59,029 nucleotides of DNA. It comes from an uncultured beta proteobacterium. GTDB lineage: Bacteria; Pseudomonadota; Gammaproteobacteria; Burkholderiales; Burkholderiaceae. Numbering within the stretch: the stretch's first letter is position 1; every line of letters starts with the position of its first letter. Below are positions 39,086 through 46,833 of the stretch, piece after piece. Position numbers and translations under genes: made by a program. A model generated the notes under the pieces. It worked only from the letters and a program-made list of their open reading frames with translations, did no database searches and had not been told where the DNA came from. The stretch is from positions 1 through 59,029 of the forward strand of contig CAISYI010000203.1 in the NCBI GenBank assembly GCA_903889595.1, written 5' to 3'.

Positions 39086-40053
39086 TGAATCTTTATGATG
39101 ATTTACATGAATGGTTAATGCAAAACCTCATCCTGCCAGTATTTTTTCAGTTTAATTGGATGAGTTATGTGGAAGATAGCAGTCTTGCATTGGATTGGTT
39201 CCTGATTGGTATTTTTCAAATCCTCATCATTGCCCTTATTCTTAGGCCAGCAGAGGCCAAGGAAGAGCTTCTTTCTGATATGGGATATTCGGGTAAATCA
39301 GCAATATGGTCAGATATTTTTTACTGTTTCGTACATCGATTAGGTTTATTTCAACTATTATTCTTTTTCAGCCTGAATCCACTGTTTATCAATATCGGAT
39401 CCTTGTTACATGATGTACGCTTTGCACGACTGAACCTAGAAAATATTCTTCCTAATTTCAATTCAACACCACTGCTAAGTTTTATAGTTTATTTAATTAT
39501 TCTTGATTTTGTGGATTACTTATACCATCGCATTTCACACCAATTCAGTTGGTGGTGGCAGTTACATGCCTTACACCACAGTCAGCGACATATGACTGCA
39601 TGGTCTGATAATCGTAACCATCTGATTGATGATGTACTGAAAGCTATTGTATTTTCAACCGTCGCCTTAGTAATTGGTATAGAACCGAGTCAATTCATTT
39701 TACTTGTAACATTTAGCCATTTAATACAAAGTTGGCAGCATGGCTATTATTCAAATCAATTTCAGTTCTTAAAATATTTCATTGTTACCCCGAGTTTTCA
39801 CCGTTATCATCACGCCATTCGATTGGGTTATGAGTTGCCAGGTAAACCTGGTGTGCTAGGTGGTTGCAACTTTGGGGTTTTGTTTCCTTGGTGGGACCTT
39901 TTGTTTAAGACTGCTATTTTCGATACTTCATATCATCCTACTGGAGTGGACGCTATTGTTCCGTCCAATAACCCATTTATTCAACAGGCTCAATTTTTCA
40001 GAAATAGTATGAATGCATTAAAGAGGGCATTTTTCCGACTGGATGCAAAATGA
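39085..40053 (+). CDS. Fatty acid hydroxylase/sterol desaturase family membrane protein
   Basis: 322 residues, with about four to five membrane segments. The histidine boxes of the di-iron active site are clear: HRISH, HALHHS and HRYHH near the C-terminus, with extra His in the loops. The likely role is oxygen-dependent hydroxylation or desaturation of a membrane lipid; the substrate is unknown. The start overlaps the previous stop (TGATG) and TGAGG lies nine bases before, so it is translationally coupled to the deacetylase. Confidence 0.88.
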   Translation: MNLYDDLHEWLMQNLILPVFFQFNWMSYVEDSSLALDWFLIGIFQILIIALILRPAEAKEELLSDMGYSGKSAIWSDIFYCFVHRLGLFQLLFFFSLNPLFINIGSLLHDVRFARLNLENILPNFNSTPLLSFIVYLIILDFVDYLYHRISHQFSWWWQLHALHHSQRHMTAWSDNRNHLIDDVLKAIVFSTVALVIGIEPSQFILLVTFSHLIQSWQHGYYSNQFQFLKYFIVTPSFHRYHHAIRLGYELPGKPGVLGGCNFGVLFPWWDLLFKTAIFDTSYHPTGVDAIVPSNNPFIQQAQFFRNSMNALKRAFFRLDAK

Positions 40054-40862
40054 ATGATATCCTTCGTGCTTTCTTATTTGCCTGCCGTGACATTTTAAAA
40101 CCGAAAGTTTTGTGGTTAACTTTTCGCCCATTTTTGTTAACAGCTATCCTTTGGTCAATAATTCTTTGGTTTACATGGAATCCATTGTTGGACTGGACTA
40201 AGTTAATCATTACGCAATCTTGGTTATCTGGTTGGATAAGCAAAGTTTTGTCTAATATAGGTTGGGAGGGGGTGAGAGCGATAATTAGTCCCTATTTGAC
40301 GGTAATTATTTTGATGCCATTTATCATAATTACTTTAATCGTCATCATTTCCTATACTTCAATGACTGCAGTACTTACTCTATTGGAACAACAAAAATAT
40401 TATCAGGGGTTGCGTAGGGGCAATGGTGGATCTTTTTTTGGAAGTCTTTGGAATACCATTGGTTTGAGTTTTTTGGCTTTATTACTGCTGACTCTTTCTT
40501 TTCCATTGTGGTGGATTCCACCCTTGTTTTCAATCATTCCCCCCTGTATTTTCGGTTGGTTAACGGCGAGATTAATGAGTTACGATTTATTATCAATACA
40601 TGCTGAAAAGTCAGAAAGAATTAAAATTTGTCAGGAAAAGCGTTATAGCTTATTACTAATTGGAGTTATATCCGGTTTGCTTGGTGCTTTTCCTACTTTT
40701 TTCTGGTTATCTTCTATATTTGTTTTAATCTTATTCCCATTTGTTTCTTTGTTTATGATGTGGGTGTATTCTTTAATTTTTATATTTGTATCATTGTGGT
40801 TTGGTCATTATTTATTGTTCGCTTTAAGAGTTGATCGACAGTTAAGAGGAGAAAGTCTTTGA
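40050..40862 (+). CDS. EI24-domain (CysZ-like) multi-pass membrane protein
   Basis: 270 residues with about five or six hydrophobic segments and the EI24 domain layout (RAFLFACRDILKPKVLW start, GWLTARLMSYDLLSIHA, RGESL end). The EI24 family includes CysZ, a sulfate transporter, but many betaproteobacterial members have no known function. It overlaps both neighbours by four bases (ATGA and TTGA), so it is tightly linked in the operon. Confidence 0.85.
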   Translation: MNDILRAFLFACRDILKPKVLWLTFRPFLLTAILWSIILWFTWNPLLDWTKLIITQSWLSGWISKVLSNIGWEGVRAIISPYLTVIILMPFIIITLIVIISYTSMTAVLTLLEQQKYYQGLRRGNGGSFFGSLWNTIGLSFLALLLLTLSFPLWWIPPLFSIIPPCIFGWLTARLMSYDLLSIHAEKSERIKICQEKRYSLLLIGVISGLLGAFPTFFWLSSIFVLILFPFVSLFMMWVYSLIFIFVSLWFGHYLLFALRVDRQLRGESL

Positions 40863-41677
40863 GTAATGAGTTAAAAAAAATTGGATTAATCGTCGTTGGT
40901 GATGAGATTCTGTCAGGCCGAAGAACTGATAAACATCTTCCTAAGTTAGTTGAGCATCTTTCGGCTAGAGGATTGCAATTATCTTGGGCTGAATACATTG
41001 GAGATGATCCAAAGCGGATTATTGAAACACTCCAACGTACTTTTGCAAGTACAGATATCGTCTTTAGCACCGGTGGAATTGGAGCGACCCCAGATGATCA
41101 TACAAGAGCCTGCGTGGCGAAAGCTTTGGGTTTAGAACTTGCTTTGCATCCTGAGGCTAAGGATTTAATTGGACAAAGAATCATTGATATGGCTGAGGGA
41201 GACCCAGTGAAATCTGATTTATCCTCTCCAGGTAACCAACATCGTTTCAAGATGGGTGAGTTCCCTGTAGGCAGTAATATTATTCCTAATATTTATAATA
41301 AAATTCCTGGCTTTTATATCCGTGAGCATTATTTTATGCCCGGCTTTCCAGTGATGGCAGACCCGATGATGACTTGGGTTTTAGACACTTTTTATAGCCA
41401 TTTATTTCATCAAAATGACTATGTTGAAAAGAGTTTTATCGTACAGGGTGCGATCGAAGCTACTATTACTCCAGTAATGGAGCAAATTGAGGCAGCTTAT
41501 CCAGGTATCAAAGTGTTTAGTTTGCCATCACTTGGTGACCCCTCAAGGGGTGGTATTTATGCTTCACGGCATATCGAATTAGGCGTTAAAGGTAGTAGTG
41601 ATGCAGTTGAAAAAGCTTTAATTGAAATGCGTAATGGAGTTGAGGCATTAAATTCGATTACACATGACATTGAGTAG
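40859..41677 (+). CDS. CinA N-terminal-like molybdopterin-binding domain protein
   Basis: 272 residues of the competence/damage-inducible CinA N-terminal (MoaB/Mog-like) family: IGLIVVGDEILSGRRTDKH at the start, STGGIGATPDDHTR in the binding loop. The C-terminal nicotinamide-deamidase domain of full CinA is missing, as in many Betaproteobacteria. The function is unclear. The start is TTG 40859, supported by AGGAG eight bases upstream and by the TTGA overlap with the previous stop. A palindrome and the glnA control region follow. Confidence 0.88.
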   Translation: MSNELKKIGLIVVGDEILSGRRTDKHLPKLVEHLSARGLQLSWAEYIGDDPKRIIETLQRTFASTDIVFSTGGIGATPDDHTRACVAKALGLELALHPEAKDLIGQRIIDMAEGDPVKSDLSSPGNQHRFKMGEFPVGSNIIPNIYNKIPGFYIREHYFMPGFPVMADPMMTWVLDTFYSHLFHQNDYVEKSFIVQGAIEATITPVMEQIEAAYPGIKVFSLPSLGDPSRGGIYASRHIELGVKGSSDAVEKALIEMRNGVEALNSITHDIE

Positions 41678-41698
41678 TAAAGCAGGTACGATTTTGGG

Positions 41699-41716
41699 GC
41701 ATATTTTTAAATATGC
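41699..41716. repeat. Palindrome at the upstream edge of the glnA control region
   Basis: GCATATTT, TT, AAATATGC: perfect eight-base arms with a two-base centre. The last three bases are shared with the NtrC-type dyad that follows. It could be an operator or an AT-rich hairpin ending the upstream operon; there is no proper T tract. Confidence 0.45.
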
Positions 41717-41730
41717 ACGATAATAGTGCT
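41714..41730. promoter_or_regulatory. NtrC-type binding site upstream of glnA
   Basis: TGCAC, seven bases, GTGCT, which fits the NtrC dyad TGCACC-N5-GGTGCA and resembles the E. coli glnA enhancer TGCACCAACATGGTGCTT. It lies 83 bases before the glnA ATG. Only one clear site is present. Confidence 0.6.
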
Positions 41731-41756
41731 TGAGAAGTTAAGAGCAAAGCCTTAAT

Positions 41757-41785
41757 TTGTTTTAATAGATTAAGAATTATTTAAC
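41757..41785 (+). promoter_or_regulatory. Candidate sigma-70 promoter of glnA
   Basis: TTGTTT (41757-41762), 17 bases, TTTAAC (41780-41785). Transcription would start near 41792, leaving a 20-base leader with AGGAG at about 41802. The NtrC dyad would be centred near -70. No sigma-54 -24/-12 pair (GG-N10-GC) fits in the region. Confidence 0.35.
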
Positions 41786-41812
41786 CTAGTTGTAATGTTT
41801 TAGGAGAATTAA

Positions 41813-43228
41813 ATGAGTAAAGCAGTAGCAGATGTTTTAAAGCTAGTTAAAGACAAAGAAATCACATTTGTTGATTTTCGTTTTACTGATACTAAAGGTA
41901 AAGAGCAGCACGTATCTGTGCCGGTTTCTGTGTTTGATGAAGATAAATTTGAGAGCGGTCATGCATTTGATGGTTCATCAATCGCAGGTTGGAAAGGGAT
42001 CGAAGCATCTGATATGTTGCTGATGCCAGATCCAAGTACTGCTTACATCGATCCGTTTTATGAAGAGCCAACTCTCGTTTTAACTTGTGATGTAGTTGAG
42101 CCTTCCGATGGTAAAGGTTACGATCGTGACCCACGTTCAATCGCTAAACGTTGCGAAGCTTACTTAAAAAGTACCGGTTTAGGTGACACTGCATACTTTG
42201 GTCCAGAACCTGAGTTCTTTATTTTTGATGGTGTTCAGTGGAACACTGACATGCAAGGATCTTTTGTAAAGATACATTCTGAAGAAGCTCAATGGTCATC
42301 AGGTGCAGAAATAGAAGGTGGAAATACTGGTCATCGTCCAGGTAAAAAAGGCGGTTACTTTCCAGTAGCTCCTGTAGATACCTTCCAAGATATGCGTTCT
42401 GAAATGTGTTTGATTTTAGAATCTGTTGGCATTCCTGTTGAAGTTCATCACCACGAAGTTGCTGGTCAAGGTCAAAACGAATTAGGTACTAAATTTAGTA
42501 CTTTAGTGCAACGTGCTGACTGGACAATCCTACAAAAATATATTGTTCATAACGTTGCTCATCAGTACGGTAAAACAGCTACATTCATGCCAAAACCAGT
42601 AGTAGGTGATAACGGTTCAGGTATGCACGTTCATCAGTCAGTTTGGAAAGATGGTATTAATCTTTTTGCTGGTAATGGTTATGCTGGTTTGTCAGAGTTT
42701 GCTTTGTATTACATCGGCGGCATCATTAAACATGCTCGCGCATTGAATGCAATCACGAACCCTGGAACAAACTCTTATAAGCGTTTAGTGCCAGGTTTTG
42801 AAGCTCCAGTTAAACTTGCTTACTCTGCTCGTAACCGTTCTGCTTCAATTCGTATCCCTTATGTTTCAAATCCTAAGGGTCGTCGTATTGAGACACGTTT
42901 TCCAGATCCACTCGCAAACCCATACTTGGCTTTCTCAGCATTGTTAATGGCTGGTCTTGATGGTGTTCAAAACAAGATTCATCCAGGTGAAGCAGCTGAT
43001 AAAAACTTGTATGACTTGCCTCCTGAAGAAGATGCATTAATTCCAACGGTTTGTAGCAGTTTAGATCAAGCCTTAGAGCATCTTGACAAGGATCGTGAGT
43101 TTTTAACTCGCGGCGGTGTGTTCACGGATTCAATGATTGATGCATATATTGCCCTCAAAATGGAAGAAGTTACACGTTTCCGTATGACTACTCATCCAAT
43201 TGAGTTTGAAATGTATTACTCACTCTAA
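41813..43228 (+). CDS. glnA: Glutamine synthetase type I
   Basis: Makes glutamine from glutamate, ammonia and ATP. 471 residues, a normal GSI-beta subunit. Visible are FDGSSIAGW, the Glu/His metal ligands, [12 protein letters not shown], the Glu flap [10 protein letters not shown], and the adenylylation Tyr in [10 protein letters not shown] near residue 400. AGGAG precedes ATG 41813. ntrB and ntrC follow on the same strand, with a terminator-like hairpin between glnA and the body of ntrB. Confidence 0.98.
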   Translation: MSKAVADVLKLVKDKEITFVDFRFTDTKGKEQHVSVPVSVFDEDKFESGHAFDGSSIAGWKGIEASDMLLMPDPSTAYIDPFYEEPTLVLTCDVVEPSDGKGYDRDPRSIAKRCEAYLKSTGLGDTAYFGPEPEFFIFDGVQWNTDMQGSFVKIHSEEAQWSSGAEIEGGNTGHRPGKKGGYFPVAPVDTFQDMRSEMCLILESVGIPVEVHHHEVAGQGQNELGTKFSTLVQRADWTILQKYIVHNVAHQYGKTATFMPKPVVGDNGSGMHVHQSVWKDGINLFAGNGYAGLSEFALYYIGGIIKHARALNAITNPGTNSYKRLVPGFEAPVKLAYSARNRSASIRIPYVSNPKGRRIETRFPDPLANPYLAFSALLMAGLDGVQNKIHPGEAADKNLYDLPPEEDALIPTVCSSLDQALEHLDKDREFLTRGGVFTDSMIDAYIALKMEEVTRFRMTTHPIEFEMYYSL

Positions 43229-43246
43229 TTTAAGAAAAAAGCGCCC

Positions 43247-44389
43247 ATGCGCATGATACCGACTAGGGCAGCTTCGGCTGCCCTTTTTAATCCTCAAGAG
43301 GCACTAGATCAGATGCCAAACTCGGTTCTTATCATTGATAAGAGTACCTTGGAAGTGCTTTATGCAAATACGGCAGCTGAAGTCTTTTTCAAGTTATCGA
43401 GAAAGTCATTTGTTGGATGTGAATTGAGAGATTTGTTTGGCAATGATGGGCCGTTTTATGAATCGCTTGAGTTGTTTCAGAGAACTGGTATTACGCAACG
43501 TGTGGATGTTTTATTAGACATTGGTTCTCTTCGTTTAGATCAAAAGGAATGTTTAGCATATCTTATCCTTTCGAATTTAGAAGGGGCTGATTTATTTCTA
43601 ATGGAATGGTTTGAGATTGATCAACGGAACAAAAGTGCACGAGAAGAACGATTAATGATGCAAGCCAGGGCGAATAAAGATTTAATGAGGAATTTAGCTC
43701 ACGAAATTAAAAACCCATTAGGTGGTATCAAGGGTGCTGCTCAGTTGTTAGATTATGAATTACCGGATCCTTCATTAAAAGAATATACCAAGGTCATGAT
43801 TAAAGAGGTTGACCGCTTACAACTCTTAGTTGAAAGGCTGTTAGCGCCTCAGAAAAAACAAAAACAAGTCAGCGAAGTCAATATTCATGAAGTGTTAGAA
43901 AGAGTTCGAAGTGTTGTACTTGCAGAGTTTCCAAAAGGATTGCAAATTACTCGTTTCTATGACGTTAGTATGCCGGACTTCATTGGTGACAAAGAATTAT
44001 TGATTCAAGCTGTTTTGAATATTGTTCATAATGCCGCTCAAATACTTGAAGATCGAATAAAAGATGGGGACGCATTAATTGAGCTTCAAACGAGTATTTC
44101 AAGAAATATTACGATTGCAAAAAAACGTTTTAAGCTTGCGCTAAATATTTTAATTATCGATAACGGTCCTGGAATACCGCCAGAAATTATTGATCATGTT
44201 TTTCTACCTTTAGTATCTGGTAGGGCTTCTGGAAGCGGTTTAGGGCTTACTCTTGCCCAGTCATTTGTCCAGATGCACGGAGGATTTATTAGCGTTGAAA
44301 GTGTTCCAGGTAAGACCGAATTTCATATACAAATTCCGTATACCTCAGCAGATTTTATAACAAGTATTGATTCAAGGAGTTCACAATGA
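43247..44389 (+). CDS. ntrB: Nitrogen regulation sensor kinase NtrB (GlnL)
   Basis: Histidine kinase that controls NtrC according to nitrogen status through PII. 380 residues from ATG 43247: an N-terminal PAS domain starting near residue 20 (ALDQMPNSVLIIDKSTLEVLYAN, split here by reading), the H-box LAHEIKNPLGGIKGAAQLL with the phosphorylated His, then N, D/G (NGPGIPPEIIDHVF) and G2 (GSGLGLTLAQ) boxes. The PAS start reaches upstream of the next ATG (43313), so the early start is needed, and that places a perfect terminator inside codons 7-14. It overlaps ntrC by four bases. Confidence 0.92.
   Translation: MRMIPTRAASAALFNPQEALDQMPNSVLIIDKSTLEVLYANTAAEVFFKLSRKSFVGCELRDLFGNDGPFYESLELFQRTGITQRVDVLLDIGSLRLDQKECLAYLILSNLEGADLFLMEWFEIDQRNKSAREERLMMQARANKDLMRNLAHEIKNPLGGIKGAAQLLDYELPDPSLKEYTKVMIKEVDRLQLLVERLLAPQKKQKQVSEVNIHEVLERVRSVVLAEFPKGLQITRFYDVSMPDFIGDKELLIQAVLNIVHNAAQILEDRIKDGDALIELQTSISRNITIAKKRFKLALNILIIDNGPGIPPEIIDHVFLPLVSGRASGSGLGLTLAQSFVQMHGGFISVESVPGKTEFHIQIPYTSADFITSIDSRSSQ
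43266..43288 (+). terminator. Intrinsic terminator/attenuator inside the 5' end of ntrB
   Basis: GGGCAGC, TTCG loop, GCTGCCC, then TTTTT: a textbook rho-independent terminator with an extra-stable UUCG tetraloop, 38 bases after the glnA stop. It is translated as part of ntrB if the gene starts at ATG 43247. It probably reduces read-through from glnA into ntrBC. Confidence 0.85.
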
Positions 44390-45873
44390 GAGCCGTCTGG
44401 ATTGTAGATGATGATCAATCTATTCGTTGGGTTTTAGAAAAGTCTTTAGCAAGAGAAGGCATTCCCTTTAAAAGTTTTTCTAACCCTGATGACGTTTTAG
44501 ATCTTCTAGAAAAAGAAAAGCCCCAGGTAATCATTTCGGATATTCGTATGCCTAAAGGCAGCGGTATCACTTTGCTACAACAGATAAAACAGGACTTCCC
44601 TAAGATCCCCGTCATTATTATGACTGCCTTCTCAGATATGGAATCAGCTGTTTCCGCATTTCAAGGTGGTGCATTTGAATACATCACAAAGCCCTTTGAT
44701 ATTGCTGATGTGATTACACTTATTACCAGGGCGGTAAATGAAAGTATTAGTTTAGAAGTTGTAAAAACACAATTTGCTCCAAATATGGTGGCAAGTGGTT
44801 CAATGCCGCCAGAACTGATTGGGCAAGCACCATCGATGCAAGAGATTTTTAGAGCAGTTGGAAGACTTGCTCAATCTAATGCCAGTATTTTGATTACTGG
44901 TGAATCAGGGACTGGTAAAGAATTAGTTGCGAGAGCATTACATCGTCACGGTGATCGTTCTTCTGCACCTTTTATTGAATTTAATTTAGCGAAAATTTCG
45001 AAAGATTTAATTGAAGCAGAGTTATTTGGATATGAACGGGGCGCTTTTGCCAATGCACCAACGATGAAGCGTGGTTGTTTTGAACAAGCAGATGGCGGCA
45101 CTCTCTTTTTGGATGAAGTAGGGGATTTACCGCTTGAATTGCAAGGCACATTACTTCGACTGATTGAAGATGGAAGATTTTATCGAATTGGAGGTCAGCA
45201 AGAGCTCAAGTGTAACGTTCGATTTATTGCGTCTAGTTTTAAAAATTTAGAGGCCTTAGTAGCCAGTGGACAATTTAGAGAAGACTTATTTTATCGTTTA
45301 AACGTGATTCGCCTTCGTTTGCCAGCTTTACGCGATCGAAAAGAGGATATTCCAATTCTGACGCAACATTTCTTAATGATGAGTGCTAGAGAATTAAGTG
45401 TTAAACCGAAGATTTTAAATCCCTTAACGCTAGATATTCTTTCCATGATGCAACTCCCTGGAAACGTTCGTGAGCTTCAAAATATTTGTCATCGTTTAAC
45501 AGTAATGGTTTCTGCCCAAGAAATTATGCCGAAAGACTTGCCTAAGGATTTCCATCAATCTAACCCAACAAGTATCTCTGGTAATAATTTAGACTTTGTC
45601 AATCCTGAAAAAATTATTCCTGTAGCATCTATTACTTCGCCAGTGACACATCCGAATAGCACCTCTTGGGAAAGTGGTTTGAAGTTAATAGCAAAAAAAA
45701 TGTTAGAGGCAAATAATGAGGGTGTTTACCAAGAGTTATTGAATAAATTTGAAAAATCCTTGATTGAAACTGCTCTTGAAGTTACGCGAGGCAGAAAAGT
45801 GGAGGCTGCGGAGCGTTTAGGGATTGGTCGCAATACCATTACTCGAAAGGTTCAAGAGTTAAATATTGAATAG
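44386..45873 (+). CDS. ntrC: Nitrogen regulator NtrC with altered sigma-54 loop
   Basis: Response regulator and AAA+ activator, 495 residues. Receiver domain with phospho-acceptor in VIISDIRMP and Lys in YITKPFD; AAA+ domain with Walker A GESGTGKE, Walker B GGTLFLDEVGD and arginine finger FREDLFYRLNV; Fis-type DNA-binding C-terminus (VEAAERLGIGRNTITRKVQEL). The loop that contacts sigma-54, GAFTGA in typical activators, reads GAFANA here (45040-45057, residues 219-224), and the sensor I stretch is also unusual (IASSFKNLE). It may therefore not work with sigma-54; R. capsulatus NtrC is a known sigma-70 precedent lacking GAFTGA. Confidence 0.95.
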   Translation: MRAVWIVDDDQSIRWVLEKSLAREGIPFKSFSNPDDVLDLLEKEKPQVIISDIRMPKGSGITLLQQIKQDFPKIPVIIMTAFSDMESAVSAFQGGAFEYITKPFDIADVITLITRAVNESISLEVVKTQFAPNMVASGSMPPELIGQAPSMQEIFRAVGRLAQSNASILITGESGTGKELVARALHRHGDRSSAPFIEFNLAKISKDLIEAELFGYERGAFANAPTMKRGCFEQADGGTLFLDEVGDLPLELQGTLLRLIEDGRFYRIGGQQELKCNVRFIASSFKNLEALVASGQFREDLFYRLNVIRLRLPALRDRKEDIPILTQHFLMMSARELSVKPKILNPLTLDILSMMQLPGNVRELQNICHRLTVMVSAQEIMPKDLPKDFHQSNPTSISGNNLDFVNPEKIIPVASITSPVTHPNSTSWESGLKLIAKKMLEANNEGVYQELLNKFEKSLIETALEVTRGRKVEAAERLGIGRNTITRKVQELNIE

Positions 45874-45937
45874 AGTTAATATTTGGGCCTCAAATACATC
45901 TTTGTTTTTATGCCTAAATGATTCTCAATTTAATATC

Positions 45938-45970
45938 AAAAAATTACCGCCTCTTGTGCGGTAATTTTTT
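45938..45970. terminator. Bidirectional terminator between ntrC and xthA
   Basis: AAAAAATTACCGC and GCGGTAATTTTTT form a perfect 13-base stem with a seven-base loop (CTCTTGT), with an A run on one side and a T run on the other. It separates convergent ntrC and xthA. Confidence 0.9.
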
Positions 45971-45990
45971 ATGTAGGAATTCTAATCAGA

Positions 45991-46833
45991 CTACTGGTTA
46001 ATCGTAATAATCACTGGAGCATGATCCGATGGTTGTTCCCATGTTCTCGGCATTTTATCAATGGTGCATAAAGCCACTTTCTCTTTTAAGGCCTGGCTAA
46101 TCAATATATGATCAATTCGCATTCCTGCATTACGACGAAATCCCATCATTCGATAGTCCCACCAACTAAAAGATTTCGGAGCTTGTTCAAACATTCGGTA
46201 ACTGTCGATTAGTCCCATCGCTTCCATATTAAAAAAGTATTTTCGCTCTTCATCAGATACTAAGTTTTGACCAACCCAAGCAGCTGGATCGTGCACATCT
46301 TGATCTTTCGGAGCAATGTTATAGTCTCCAACTAACAATAGTCTCTCGTAAGCTTTTAATTGACTCTCTAAATAAGTCTGCAATGCTTCTAGCCAACTTA
46401 ATTTATAAATAAATTTTTCTGATCCAACAGCTTGACCATTCGGGAAATAACCGCAAATAAATCGTAATGGTTGGGTATTTTTTAAATGAATAGTGGTGGC
46501 AATTAATCTCTGTTGCTCATCCACGAATCCGGGGATGTTTTTTTGAAAATCTAAGAACGCAGTCTCAAGATTCTGTGTGACAAGAGATAGTGCCTCTTTA
46601 CGAACGAGAACAGCAACTCCATTATAAGTTTTCTGACCAGCGACAAGACTGTAATAGCCGGCTTTCTCTAACTCATCAAATGGGAACTTGTCCTCGGTCA
46701 ACTTCAGTTCTTGCAGTCCGATAATATCAATGGGTTCATTTTTTGCCGCTTGTTGGGAAAGCCAATTTAAAAGATGAGGTAGCCTCACCTTGATTGAATT
46801 TACGTTCCAAGTAGCGATTCGATATTGATTCAA
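45991..46833 (-). CDS. xthA: Exodeoxyribonuclease III
   Basis: AP endonuclease and 3'-5' exonuclease for base-excision repair. 280 residues. Family motifs: TWNVNSIKVRL, GLQELKLTEDKF, GDYNIAP, DHILIS and SDHAPVI, with the catalytic Asp, Glu and His. The start overlaps the prlC stop by four bases (ATGA). It is the last gene of the minus-strand unit folD-prlC-xthA. Confidence 0.95.
   Translation of the reverse strand: MNQYRIATWNVNSIKVRLPHLLNWLSQQAAKNEPIDIIGLQELKLTEDKFPFDELEKAGYYSLVAGQKTYNGVAVLVRKEALSLVTQNLETAFLDFQKNIPGFVDEQQRLIATTIHLKNTQPLRFICGYFPNGQAVGSEKFIYKLSWLEALQTYLESQLKAYERLLLVGDYNIAPKDQDVHDPAAWVGQNLVSDEERKYFFNMEAMGLIDSYRMFEQAPKSFSWWDYRMMGFRRNAGMRIDHILISQALKEKVALCTIDKMPRTWEQPSDHAPVIITINQ

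Noticed and set aside
41700-41735. Possible sigma-54 -24/-12 element (TGCACG ... GTGCTT) upstream of glnA
   Set aside because: The GC pair lies two bases too far from the GG-equivalent, and the first pair is TG, not GG. The sequence fits an NtrC dyad far better.
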